Positions 38,361 to 49,896 of a stretch of DNA of 64,000 nucleotides are shown here, piece after piece. Below the pieces are notes generated by a model that saw only the letters and a list, made by a program, of their open reading frames with translations, did not search any database and was not told where the DNA came from. The stretch is from Epinephelus fuscoguttatus (taxonomy: Eukaryota; Chordata; Actinopteri; Perciformes; Serranidae), in contig NC_064758.1 of the NCBI RefSeq assembly GCF_011397635.1, positions 20,705,013-20,769,012 of the forward strand, read 5' to 3'. The position numbers and the translations under genes are program-made. Positions within the stretch are counted from its first letter, which is position 1. Every line of letters begins with the position of its first letter.

Positions 38361-38545
38361 CATATTTTATTTATATTGTTATATTATTCTATCTTTACTT
38401 AATCTGATTTTTTAATATTCTTATCCTTTTTTAGCACACTTTTTTGCTTTTTCCCTTTGCTTCTGACTCTTACACTGCTGTAAAGTGTGAATTTCCCTAG
38501 TTTGGGATTAATAGTCTCATCTTATCTTATCTTATCTTATCTCCT
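38361..38545 (+). mobile_element. LINE 3' end with (CTTAT)n tail
   Basis: The sequence reads CACTGCTGTAAAGTGTGAAT, then TTTCCCTAGTTTGGGATTAA, and ends in CTTAT repeats (38521-38542). A GAATTTCCC...GGGATAAT block followed by a short tandem tail is the usual 3' terminus of teleost Rex1/CR1-like non-LTR retrotransposons. Only the tail is present (5' truncated). It lies between ciroz and tardbp. Confidence 0.65.
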
Positions 38546-39019
38546 TACAATTCAGTTCACTTCAACTGGGATCACTAGGTACATTCACACACGGATGATA
38601 CATTTTGGCAAACATTAAACACATAATTCTATTTTTTTCTCCTCATATTGAAAAATATATAGCAAAAAGCCAAAAATGATAAATCAATTCATCTAGTAGG
38701 CTACAGGAGGAAATAAATGTTTTCACATGCCTCATAGTGGCATGATAAATACATTGTATTTTCAGTGCGCACCTTTTGTTTGGGCTTTTCAGGTGAATGT
38801 TATGTTTGGACTTCAAAGGGTAACTCAGGTGTTTTAACTTTGCCCTGTGAACGCTATGAAACACGACAACATGAATAAGGCTTACTCCATTAAGTGTAAG
38901 TCAAGTTTATAAAATATTAACCAACAACTGGTGATGTGACGTCAAACTGTCGACTAAATGTTTTTCATTTTATTTTTTGGCATCCCTACAAAAAGTACCA
39001 GTGTGCCCTCCCAACTAGA

Positions 39020-39569
39020 TGATGTCATCTCTATGGTGCGCAGCCATTTTGTTAGCTAGCTTGAGGTTACAGAGGTTAGCCGTGTGCTGCTGCAAATATT
39101 CTCTGGGGTCTTGCGATTTAGTACTTATATATTACAGAAAAAGGTAACTTGTCGGTGTTGTTATTTACTTATATTCCTCGGCCACACGCTCGTAGACAAG
39201 AAGAGGACTCGTGTATTTGCTGACAGTATACAAAGCGCGAAACTGGATGGTCATTCATTTTTCAAGCCGTCTTGTGTTTGCTAGCTTGTTAGCTAGCTCG
39301 CTGGCTAACTTGTTTACGCGTGCTACGAAGCAGAGAAGAATTTACAGTATTTATGGCCGTGAGCTATTGAATGTTAGAGAGTTGTGAGGTGAGTGTTAGC
39401 GTTTCACACAGTTTGTCTGTCTGTGTTTGACTGCCATTGCATTTCGGTTGCGTCATCCTGTTAAGTAAACTTCAGCGACCATCGACGCTACAAACTCGTG
39501 CGCATCATTCCGGTGGTTAACTTTAGCTCCATTCGCTGCTTCCACTTGGACCAGCGCTCTGCCATTTAG
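39020..39569 (+). promoter_or_regulatory. tardbp: tardbp promoter and non-coding first exon
   Basis: A CRE-like TGATGTCATC near 39020 and a YY1-type GCCATTTTG at 39043-39051 mark a probable housekeeping-style start region. A non-coding exon probably ends at 39388, before the donor GTGAGT (39389). An acceptor TTTAG at 39565-39569 opens the coding exon five bases before the ATG. Human TARDBP has the same plan: a non-coding exon 1, then an exon that starts just before the start codon. The start of transcription itself is not visible. Confidence 0.55.
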
Positions 39570-39574
39570 ACACC

Positions 39575-42500
39575 ATGTCAGAGTTGTACATTCGTGTGGC
39601 CGAGGATGAAAACGAGGAGCCCATGGAGATCCCCTCAGAGGACGACGGGACTATCCTGCTGTCCTCGGTAGCAGCACAGTTCCCAGGGGCGTGCGGGCTG
39701 CGGTACAGGAACCCAGAGTCCCAGTGCATGAGGGGAGTCCGGCTTGTGGAGGGTGTCCTGCATGCACCTGAGAACGACTGGGGAAACCTGGTATATGTCG
39801 TCAATTACCCCAAAGGTGAGGTGTTGGTGTGAATAGCCTTCCCCATTCTCATTGCATAATGTATGACCAAACGTGTGTGATGAACCCTGGAAACAAACAC
39901 TAAGTTGCCGGTTTATTAGGCACACCCAGCTACAACTAATTTAGCTTAACAATTCATCAACCCAATAACAGATTCTACTTTCATGAAAGCCATAATGTTT
40001 TGTTTTTGTTTGTGGAGAGATGTTGATTCAACTTTTCATTTTGCCATTATGTTGCTGATTAGCTGTTTTGCTCTAACACTGAGTGGTGTGTCTAATATCA
40101 TGTCTAACCCCAGGGTTATAAATGCCTTGGTCAAAATATTGGGAACACCTCTTAATACAGTGCAGCACAGCTGAACACCACCACAAATGGCAGCCTCAAC
40201 AATGACAAAGTTGAATTAGCGTCTTTGCAAGGTTTGATGTATTAGACGGCATCCATTTTAGCTCTTTTTTGGCACCTTCTAACAAAGATAAAGACCAGTA
40301 ATACTGCTTTTCAGTCTACAATGTTTTGGTGTCAGTTGCCCTGTGTTGCAGATATCCTCTGCAGAAATGTCTGCCTTCTCTAGAATAGAATGGAAAGCGA
40401 TGGCACTCGGCTTGTGTGGTGCTCAAAGCTTCAAACAATACATTTGATAAAAATCAACAGCAATGTCTCTTTCCAGAAATCATGGCTTGGTCCACAGATA
40501 TTTGTGTGAGCAGTTTTATGTAGGAACTATTTTCTTTCCACTGAACAATACCCACCAACCGCATCTCTGCACAGAAGGAAGCGTTGATATTCTCATAGAT
40601 GAGAGGCTTGGGCTCATGACAGCACAAGTTGTAAACAGTAATGGTATCCTCTTCGGCTGAATTGTAACATTAGCTAGCTCAGTGGTGCTAGGTGAGCTAG
40701 CAATAGATGCACTCTTCCTTCTGCATGGTGATATGGCTGGCAGATGTTGTTCATTAGATAGAAAATAGTTCCTACATGGAACTGCTTGCAACAAGGTCTG
40801 TGGATTATCTTGAGTAAGCAGGTCATGATTTTTGGCAAGAGACATTGCTGTTGAGTTTTTCAAATGTAATTTTTTTTATTGCTTTGAGCACCACAAGCTG
40901 AGTGCCATCTAGATCCATTATATTTGAAAGAAGGCAGACATCTCTATGGTCAATACCTCCAAGACTTACACTAAAACAAACTAGGTGGATCAATAGCACT
41001 ACAGGTAAGCGTAAAAAAATATAGTTTTGATTTTGGGGTGAGCTGTTCTTTTAATACTTCACAACGCAATGATTTTGACAGTAGCACCATGCTAACATCT
41101 TTGTAGCAACAGGCCCTTTCCTTGTCAAACATGGCGATGCCCCCCTTGCACAAAGTTAGATATGTGAAGTAGAGGCCTTGTTTGTTGTAGACCATTGAGA
41201 CTGGCCTGCACATAGCTCTGACCATAACCCCTGAAACTTCTTTGGGATGAACTGGATTGAGTGAGGCTTTAATACCCAACATCACTTCTCTCATGCTTTT
41301 TGCATCCAGGTTCCAAAACCTTGGGATAAAAAGAGAGCGTTCGGGCTGTTAACCAGCATATTAATGTGCATGTGTTAGGAGTAGGAGCGGTTCATTTAGC
41401 TGAACACACCATAGGCACTGCTCAACACTGCATAAAGGATGTTTATACCAGACGCTGCAAAAATAAGGCAAGGAGAATCATGAAAGCTCCCAGCCACCCG
41501 GATAACTTCCTTTTCACCCTCCTGAGGTCGGAAATAAGGTTCCGGTTATACCAGGCCAGCACGAAGAAGCTCAGGAGGAGCTTCTGCCCTCAAGCCACAA
41601 GGATACTGAGTGTTGACCCTGCCTTATCCTAACCTAACATTGACATTGACATTTATTACTACTATATTGAAGGAGCTGACAATTATTCATTTTACTGAAA
41701 TCATATTTATGATTTCATGTAACAAATAAATTGAATTGAGTAAATTGTTCTACAACTAGATGTGGAGCTAATATTTGGGGATTTGGTCATGTACTGTATC
41801 TTGGTTGTTGTCTCTGCTGTCACCACCAGGGAGTACAGAGCTCAGAGGGTCAGTGTGTGACCTTTCATCTTATTTCAGAGAGATATGTGTTTGCATGGGA
41901 TTGGCTCTTTTTCCTGTCATAACTCGTATCTGTTTATTCTCTACAGATAACAAAAGGAAGATGGATGAAATAGACGCTGCCTCAGCTGTGAAAGTAAAAA
42001 GGGGCTTTCAGAAGACGTCAGATCTTATTGTTCTCGGGCTGCCGTGGAAAACTACTGAACAAGACCTGAAAGATTATTTCACTACCTTCGGGGAGGTCAT
42101 CATGGTGCAGGTAGACTTCTCATCTGGCTCTCAGCATTTTTGTCAACATTCCTTTGTTAGGCTTAGAGTGTAATAAGAACATCTTGTTGTGTTTCTGGTT
42201 CAGTTAAAGATGGAAATAAGCATGCATGTCTTCTGTGTTCACTCCAGGTCAAGAGAGATCTAAAGACCGGCAACTCAAAAGGGTTTGGGTTTGTCCGATT
42301 CACCGACTATGAGACGCAAACCAAAGTGATTGCTCAGAGACACATGATTGATGGACGATGGTGTGACTGCAAACTTCCCAACTCAAAGGTATTTTGGGCA
42401 CCATGTTTAGTGCAGAGTATAGTAGGGGTGGGAGTCTTTCTGTACCTCATGAGTCAAGTGATTTTAGTATGATTATTTGTTGCCAGATTCGATTCAAACT

Positions 42501-44490
42501 CAATTCTTGATTGAATGATGGATAAGGCAGCACAAATTTTAGTCTCTTGCTCCAGTATACTTGGTGCCATACTGTTAACTGGTGTTCTTATTACACTGAA
42601 ATACAGTATGAACCACAACTAGCAATCAGGATAAATGGCCTGCAGCCTTTTTATTTTCCCAAGGCGGGCTGGGTGCAGCGTTTTTTAGGTGAAACATGCT
42701 GAGCATAAAGGTTATTTTCTTCACCACAGAGGTGTTTAAAGTTTTGTAATGCTGCAGTGTGTATTAGTCAGCCAATCTCATTTGGTAACATCACTGCTGA
42801 TTACTGTGGTGCTCCAGTAATGTTTGACTCTGGGTGATGGCATTCAAAGTATTCACAACATACTTCAAGTTTGTCTCGCAAATGTAATTATTTAGACATA
42901 AAAACATGCTCACAATCGCTGCCTTTTGGGAAGATGAATTACAAGATAAGATAACTCCAGCATGTGGGCGCTGTAGACAGCCTGGGTGCTGTACTGCCTT
43001 ATGCTTATATCCTGCCTCTTTTTTTGTTCTGTCAATATCAGGTTATTCACTAACAGTTAGACAATAGATTATTAACATTTTTAAACTGATGCAGAATCTC
43101 CCATGCCTGCATCATCATGCATTGCAATGCATCTAAGAGTCAATTTTTTTCCTCCAATCCTAGGATATAGTTTAGAACCTTGTGGTATAAATAGATGCAG
43201 ATTGGTTTGTGGGGCAAGGGTCAGTTAATAAGATACTGGGGATATGTAGGTTTATGTAGGTCTCTGCTCTTAAACATTTTTATGTAGCCTTCCACATGAA
43301 TATTGAATTCATGTTATGATGGGGAAATCATAATCTATAGTTTTAATGAGGGATGCTAAACTGTTTTGATTTTACACATTATGTCAAACCTGGAAAACAA
43401 ACTAGAAACAACCATTAACTATCACAGATGATGAAACTTTGCAAACAGAACAACTATTTAGCAGTTTTTCCTGTATTTTTCCTAATTTGACTCAAAGCTT
43501 TTTAAATGATACATTCACTGAATTGCAATGGATCAAAACATCTGCTCTAGTTCTGCAGCCGAAATGCAAGTCACAGATGTGTATTATCTGTTGGAAAACT
43601 AATTCTGAATTAGTCAGAAGTGTTACTTTAAAACACAAACAACCATCATGTAGATTGCTTAATTTATAGCTATGCTTGTTTGTCCTCTCAGGCATGTCCT
43701 GATGAGCCCATGCGGAGCCGTAAAATCTTTGTTGGCCGCTGTACAGAGGACATGACAACTGATGAGCTAAGGCAGTACTTCATGCAGTATGGCGAAGTCA
43801 CTGACGTCTTCATCCCCAAACCTTTCCGGGCATTTGCATTTGTCACATTTGCCGATGACCAGGTGAGATTCATCATAAATGGCAGAGGTTTTATTTCTAT
43901 TTTATTTGTTTCACATACATAAAATGTGCACGTGAGGGTGAGTTGGATGAGTTGTATTATTAGTTGATTCTATAATAATCACAAGAGTGATAATCTTCTC
44001 CTCACTTCTTCCTCAGGTTGCCCAAGCCCTGTGTGGAGAGGACTTGATCATCAAGGGAATCAGCGTGCACATCTCCAACGCTGAGCCTAAACACAATAAT
44101 AGTAGGCAAATGATGGATCGAGGGCGGTTTGGGGCTGGTGGGTTCAGTCAGGGCTATGGCAGTAATCGTGGTGGGCTAGGCAGCGGTAGTGGTGGGGTTA
44201 ACTTCGGGGCTCTGGGTCTTAACCCAGCAATGGTAGCTGCTGCCCAGGCAGCACTGCAGAGCAGTTGGGGAATGATGGGCATGCTGGCTAACCAGCAGGG
44301 TGTGAGCACGACAGCAGGCACAGCCACTACGACCCGAGACCAGACCTATAGCTCTTCCAGCACCAGTTACAGCAGCCCCAGCTCAGCTAGCCTCGGTTGG
44401 GCTGCAGGCACTAACACCCCCTCCAGCGGGGGCTTCAGCTCTGGCTTTGGCACTGCTATGGAGTCTAAGTCTTCTAGTTGGGGGATGTAG
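39575..44490 (+). CDS. tardbp: TDP-43 (TAR DNA-binding protein)
   Basis: Five coding exons (39575-39815, 41947-42110, 42248-42388, 43692-43862, 44017-44490) join in frame to 396 residues. The ATG has the context CACCATG. The N-terminal oligomerisation domain covers residues 1-80. A bipartite nuclear localisation signal spans about 83-99 (KRK ... KVKR). RRM1 carries DLIVLGLP (106-113) and KGFGFVRF (146-153). RRM2 carries KIFVGR (193-198) and FAFVTF (230-235). The glycine-rich tail runs from about 275 to 396, keeps the helix-forming core [18 protein letters not shown] (308-325) and ends in SSWGM. TDP-43 binds UG-rich RNA, represses cryptic exons and acts in 3' end choice in the nucleus. The protein is shorter than human (414), and after the helix the usual Q/N-rich segment is replaced by Ser/Thr (336-363). 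Fish have two tardbp paralogues; I cannot say which this is. Confidence 0.97.
39905..40240. repeat. Interspersed repeat in tardbp intron
   Basis: CCGGTTTATTAGGCACACCC at the left end is the terminal phrase of a common teleost repeat whose ends read as TTTATTAGGTACACC-like blocks. The interior has TCTAATATCATGTCTAACCC and AACAATGACAAAGTTGAATT. It is non-coding and lies early in the intron after the first coding exon. Confidence 0.5.
40335..41054. mobile_element. TTAA fold-back MITE in tardbp intron, two inverted halves
   Basis: The left half (40335-40665, +) carries GAAATGTCTGCCTTCTCTAG and GTGGTGCTCAAAGCTTC. The right half (40685-41054) carries the same blocks inverted, as GCTTTGAGCACCACAAGCTG and GAAGGCAGACATCTCTAT. 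It ends GGGGTGAGCTGTTCTT followed by TTAA (41051-41054), which matches the intact left terminus at 33098. The outer left terminus is missing here. The two halves form long inverted arms of about 300 bases and could pair in the pre-mRNA. Confidence 0.75.
41370..41745 (+). mobile_element. LINE C-terminal remnant (Rex1/CR1-like)
   Basis: Translation gives [19 protein letters not shown] and then [12 protein letters not shown]. This is the C-terminal signature of CR1/Rex1-type reverse transcriptase polyproteins (a K-A-I-x-DPSHP block, then R-x-SFxPxAxRLL). An AT-rich 3' UTR follows and ends AAATAAATTGAATTGAG. It is 5' truncated and lies about 200 bases before the second coding exon of tardbp. Confidence 0.75.
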
Positions 44491-45735
44491 ATAGCTTTGA
44501 GTTTAGCTTTTCTGTTGCTATTAGGCTAATCTGGTAAGTATACCTACAGCTGGGAACTGCTTATATCTTATGTTCCTATTATTTAAAAATATACTGCCTT
44601 TTATTTTGGTAAAGAGAAAATTTATACTTGTGTGTGACTGATTATGTAGTCATGCATTGAATGGGTGAAGAGTTTAGTTTGTTAGTGGAAACTGCCACAC
44701 TCACTTTTTTTTGTTTTTGAGAAAATGTTACACAGAGATGACTGTGCATGCAAGATAAATATTTATAAACATGCACGAGTATCTCGAGAGCCCCCTCAGC
44801 CCCTTGTAAAATGGGCTTGATATAATTGTGTATCTGTATGCAGATGATTGCATCGTTTTGTTTGTTTTTGTTTGACGTCTTTTGGAAACGCCTTCATGAA
44901 AGTCTCTTCTGCAGTTCACCAACTCTTTCCCAATTTCCCGGGAGGAAGCGCCTCATTGGCAGCAATGTTCGACAGATCTCAGTATCAATTCCCCTCTTCC
45001 CATGTGTAAATGCTTTGCCATCAAAGAACACAGCTTCACTCTGCATATACTGTGTTAGACGGTGGGTGTTGTCTTTTTTCCTCTCCCCTTTTTTACGGAT
45101 ATAGAAATCTTGTCTGCTCTTGTCGCTTTTCAAGATCAATGAGTGGGATTGATGTTGGACCGAGTGAGAGTGAGCGAACGGGAGACAAAATGAAAGAAGT
45201 GTGAGACGGACTGCTTGTGGAATTTTTTTTTTTTTAAAGAGACAAGTGTCTGCGAGAGTTGAGAAGACCTGTGGCTTTGTGCGAGTGTGAGAGGACGAAG
45301 CAAGTACGAGTGTGTCCCTAATGGCCATCACAAGGACATTTTATTGCGTCTCGAGATCCCTACGGTCTCTGCTTTCACTCATCGTTTTCTATCAACTTTA
45401 ATTCTTTACAAACACAGTGAAATGTCAAGTGCTATGAGTATTTGTACCTTTTCGTAGCTTTCTCTTGCTGTCTGATTTGATGTGAATGCCGTGTCTGGTT
45501 GTGTGCTTTATTTTCTCCTTGTTACCACCCTCTCTGTGTGAAAATGTGACTCTGTGCTGGTGAAGTCTGTGTGAGGGAAAAACACTGCAAGTGTGTTGAA
45601 GTTTGAGGTTGATGTGGTGAATGTTTGACAAGTTCCCATCGAAAGTTTGTGTTTGAAGTGGTTATGAATGCATTTTCTATGTTTTGTGAATCAAAGGGAA
45701 GTCTGAAATAAAAATGAATTTGACTAGGTATAATA
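44491..45735 (+). promoter_or_regulatory. tardbp: tardbp 3' UTR with splice sites and GU-rich region
   Basis: The 3' UTR runs to an AATAAA at 45707-45712. A full-consensus 5' splice site CTG/GTAAGTAT lies at 44534, 43 bases after the stop codon. A plausible 3' splice site preceded by a T-rich stretch lies at 45416-45417 (ACACAG). The stretch 45440-45670 is GU-rich, with many TGTG, GTGTG and TTTGTGT motifs, which is the kind of sequence TDP-43 binds. In mammals TDP-43 limits its own mRNA by binding its 3' UTR and promoting 3' UTR intron splicing and alternative polyadenylation. The same architecture appears to be present here, though use of these sites is inferred. Confidence 0.6.
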
Positions 45736-46405
45736 CACTCTTGACAGTGACTTATTTTTGACGTTACATTAATTGAACTGCCAACACTTTAATTTACATG
45801 TATAGGAACCTCGGACACGGACAGCCCGGGTTTTCGTCTGAATCCAGGTTGGAGTCAGTTATGGAGAAGCTGAAGACATTGTTGGGTGGGCCGGCACAAA
45901 CCAACAATGGAATTGCTGCACGACTGCCTTAATTCCTGCAAAGGATCTTCTTCACCTCACTAGCAAGAAACCTTGGACCATCCCGTAGTGAAATTTAGAG
46001 CGGACCACTCAATTGGGCTGAGGTATTTGTTTATACCTACAAATGTCACAAATAGGACCAAAGTCACACCTGCAGCTTGGCAGCAGTCATTTTTTTTCCA
46101 ACTTGTGAAACAAAGTCTGCCTTTTTAATCTGAAACCTGCTTTTCTGTCAGTGAAACCTTTTACCACTTGTCCTCAATACAGGCACTGATGATTTATAGA
46201 AGTGTTAACTGGTTGGTTTCAATTCATTGTGATCAGAAAGCATTTGAATAAGGCAGGATGTGTTCTTGTCATTTTGTTTATCCTGATTGTAAAGTGGCTG
46301 GATTGTATGAGCCAAGAGATTTCCAAAGGGACTTGAACGACTGATTGAACATGCCAGCAGGAACTCACACTTTCTGTATGGAAATATTTTAGTATTGCGG
46401 TGTAA

Positions 46406-46411
46406 AATAAA
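46406..46411 (+). promoter_or_regulatory. Possible distal tardbp polyadenylation signal
   Basis: AATAAA lies about 700 bases past the proximal signal and is followed by T/G-rich sequence (GGTTTTGAGTTTGTAATC, then GTCGTCTCTC). It could serve a longer tardbp transcript. No other gene is upstream to claim it. Confidence 0.35.
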
Positions 46412-48309
46412 GGTTTTGAGTTTGTAATCATCTGTCGTCTCTCAATGTAGATTGATGTAAGCATTTTCCTTACTGGTCTCCATCTGTAGTTTATTATTAA
46501 ACATTTCTGTGCCTTTAATTTGGTGCTTTTTTTCCCCGCAGATTTTATACGGAAATTCCGATTTCAGTCCTTTGCGTAAAGAATGCTGTAAAGTGTTTGC
46601 TGGCTGTTGTAACGGTGCGGTTTTTATGTTCTGCCTGTTGATGGTGCTGAAGTGCCAGTTTGTAATGAACTATGGGACTAGACACCCACTTTGCCTCTTA
46701 TCTATTGAAATCTTTATGTAATAACTTTTTGGTTTGTAAAGTATGTAGTAGTTTTTGTGCTATTTCTCTGTTTGCAGAGAATTGTCAACACACCAAGTGG
46801 AGACAACCAAGAATTTAAATGGCTACTTTGTTTCCCCCAAAACCGAATTTAAATGAAAAAGTCTTGAAAATGTCCTTAAGAAATGGCTTTGCAAAACCCA
46901 GAGAGTGAAGAAATCAGATATAAAATACAATATTATTCGTTGTCCTGCTAGCGGACAAAGTGCTTGGAACGAGGTGAAGGATGGTTTGGTTTGGTTTGGT
47001 TTTGTTTTTAATATCTCTATAGTGTGTTGGTAATGGGAAAAAATCTTTATCCGAGTATGAAATTTTTTAACCATAAAAAAAAATGTTCATAAAACCTGCA
47101 CATATTTTCTGTTTAAGGCCTTTAATTAAAGTAGATGTAAAACCATTTTTTAAATGTAGTCAAACAAACAAAAAACCTTTATGAAACATAGTTATGACCT
47201 GACTCCTATATTTACTCGAAGTTCAAAGAATAAAGATGGTAAGAAAAAATATGGTACATATCTAATAAAATAATAAGATCCTTGTAATGGTACTAAAATT
47301 TCATGCAAGGCTGTGAGGGTAATTAATTTCCTGCATCAAAGATAAGTTATCATACCAGCAGTCTTGGGCCACAGGTATCCTTTTCTACCTGTAGTTAAAT
47401 TGAACCTTACTTGTGTTAATACGTGAACACTGTGTGAAGTGATGTGATTTCTCCCGCTGCTAGCAGGTAGAGAAGGTCTCCCAGAAGAAGCTCGTACAGG
47501 GTGGTTCATCCCAGGAGATGATGTGGTTTCTGAGGGTCCCCTCTGCCAGCTTCTCACTGAGGTACGATTCTGGATGCAACAGCTGTAACAGCTGTACCTG
47601 AAAGCATCTGCTGTAACATACTCTGCTCCTTATACGTATGTTTATAATGAAAGACAAACTCTGATTCAGCTAAATTTAAGTAGTTGAAATGATAAAATAA
47701 GGATGCTGTTGATTCATAAAGGAAGAAGACTTCCCTACAGCTAAAATAGTAAATATTATAGGAAATAACTAAAGCTTAATTCAACTGATTGCGTGTCAGT
47801 CCTAGGTTGTCACTGGTTGGTAGAGCATGAATAATATCTCTGAGAGTATATACTATGAAGACCAGAGGGATTAGACTCTCTCTCCCTGTCACTGTGTTCA
47901 ATCTGCTGATTTTAACTACTGCTGCAGCCTGATTTATAGGCCCTCACTCATGAGTGTGATTCAGAAGACATCAGAGGTATAGTCACCCAAATATAGCAAC
48001 TCTCCATGTACACATAAAAAATATATATATATTATTTGTATAACAAGTGCAGCCTGAAGTGCTTAACATAATAAAATGAGAAAATACAAATAAAAGACAG
48101 TATAAGAGTAAAAAAAAAGATTTATTTAAAATTTAGTCATGACCACATTTATCCTCATTTGGTGAGCGCAGTCTGGATAAAAGAACCTGTTTAAAATTGT
48201 ATGGTTGTTCCAATATGTCAGCATGTCTGACACTGTGTTACATCACCTTTTCTTTAAACAACAGTCAGTAACTGGAAGCTGAGCTCAGTCTGGGGGTCTC
48301 CGTTACTGC
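46412..48309. other. tardbp-pgd interval, gene-free
   Basis: No exon is recognised. The open frames here are short and conflicting. GGTTT pentamers repeat at 46983-47005. A/T-rich sequence with A runs follows to 48.1 kb. Confidence 0.5.
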
Positions 48310-48600
48310 ATTTTGTGCTTCATTATTCTCCACACATTTTCAAAAGGAGATGGGTCTGAACTGCAGGCAGGCCAGTCTAGTACCTGCACTCTAATACTAG
48401 CAGGCCACGCTGCTGAAACACATGCAGAATGTGGCTTGGCATTGTCTTACTGGAATAAGCAGGGACGTCCCCGAAAAAAACACTGTCTGGAAGGCAGCAT
48501 ATGTTGCTCCAAAACCTTTAAGTACCTCTCAGCATTCATGGTCCATTCACAAATGTCACAGATCACAGATACTGGCTTTGAGCTTTGTGGTGGTAACAAG
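48310..48600. repeat. Interspersed repeat fragment
   Basis: Phrases such as ACATGCAGAATGTGGCTTGG, CATTGTCTTACTGGAATAAG and GGCAGCATATGTTGCTCCAA match, from memory, a repeat common in fish genomes. The 130-codon open frame across it is a by-product. The class is uncertain. It directly abuts the Tc1-like remnant. Confidence 0.55.
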
Positions 48601-48650
48601 TATTCAACTTTTTTTTTTTTTTTCATTAAACATATTTCCAATGCAGCTAT

Positions 48651-49896
48651 TGACATGAAATTTACGCCAGACATCAAGTTTAACTCATTAAAACTATACA
48701 GATAAAGAAATCACAATATTTCAATCCATCAAAAATGTATGTGCAGTAAGGTGGAATAACACAGGAAAAAAGTATTAAACATGCCAGGAAGAAAATTAAG
48801 GTGTTGGAATGGCCCAATAAATCACCAAAGTTAAATCTGATAGAAAATCTTTTAGATTAAAGACTGTCTGTGTCGAGGAATGGACCAAAATCCCATCTGA
48901 ACACAGAGAAATCGATTTCCTCATACAGGCAGCATCTTGAAACCTGGCATTGCGAACAAAAGCTTCTCCACCAGTTATTACTGTAAAACTTCAATTAAAA
49001 GCCTAGTCCCAATTAAACGCCTAGTCCCTTCTACTAGTTTGGTGTAGCTACACATTTGAACAAATAAAGGCCTGTCTCAATAATGCACCCAGTCTGTTTG
49101 CCAAGCATTTTTCATTCTTTGGACGTATAAACCTGGTGTGCTGACTACCCACTTGAGCTAACGTTAGTCAGCTGTGTAGATCGCACATACAAATATAAAT
49201 GTTTAAACTTTTGTCAGTATGGAGATGCTACAAATCATTATCTCGGTTAATTTCATTTTACTGAAACCATTATCACCAGTGAAGACTAATTACCTCAGAT
49301 ATATCAGTATGATGAAAAAACAAGTGGTGACTCCCTTCCTCTGAAGCTGTCATTAAAGTCAGAGTATGTGTCCATTCTTTGATTACGCTCATTATATTTC
49401 TTTGGTACCTAAGGGTCCACCAATCCAAAGAATCAAAAGTGTTTCAAAAATCAATCCAAGTTATGCATATTGTTTTAACAGGATCAAGTGGTGTTGTGTT
49501 GTAATACCAGGTGCCATTATCCTAGGGTGCTGGGAAACAAGTGTCATGACATAAAACATAATCATAATATCCAAAGCCTAGTTTTTATACAAGTAATATT
49601 CATACTGGCTCAAAGTAACAATTTGGTCATTTCCCATCTTTACTGAGCAACAGTTTTATGTGAAAGGAATTAAAGGCCTTTCCAAAATATAAGCCTGTTA
49701 AGTTTAGTGATTTAAGCAAATGGTAGCCTGGGCTATTAATTGAAGTCTTACAGTAAATACATTTCAGTCAGCATGTTTTTTTCTTGTGTTAGTTCAATAA
49801 ATCATACGTAACTTTTTGATGGATTGAAATGTTATGATTTCTGCATCTGTAGAGTTTTATTGAGTTAATATCAATGTCTGGTGTAAATTTTATTCA
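48651..49896 (+). mobile_element. Tc1/mariner-like remnant with 84-bp inverted ends
   Basis: The arm at 48651-48735 and the reverse complement of 49813-49896 match along about 84 bases, ending in the shared block TTTCAATCCATCAAAAA. Between them, 48790-48985 (+) retains a broken C-terminal transposase segment. Its pieces read GMAQ, then a degraded ENL-like stretch, then RLKTVCVEEWTKIPSEH, which resembles the Tc1 order WPSQSPDLNPIE...EEW.IP. Stops and a frameshift make it a pseudogene. A second element (48978-49756) interrupts it. Confidence 0.7.
48978..49756. mobile_element. TIR element nested in the Tc1-like remnant
   Basis: The left end TTACTGTAAAACTTCAATTA and the reverse complement of the right end TTACTGTAAGACTTCAATTA differ at one position, and both continue AAGCC or TAGCC. 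The element is about 780 bases and has no transposase. It lies entirely between the transposase remnant and the right arm of the Tc1-like element, so it inserted later. No clean target-site duplication is visible. Confidence 0.7.

Noticed and set aside
41775..42173. Upstream in-frame extension of the second tardbp coding exon (start at 41775)
   Set aside because: The frame is open through the intron end, but a clean acceptor (CTACAG at 41941-41946) and homology place the exon start at 41947.
48313..48705. 130-codon frame as a gene
   Set aside because: It spans an interspersed repeat, a T run and the Tc1-like arm, so it is transposon-derived noise.
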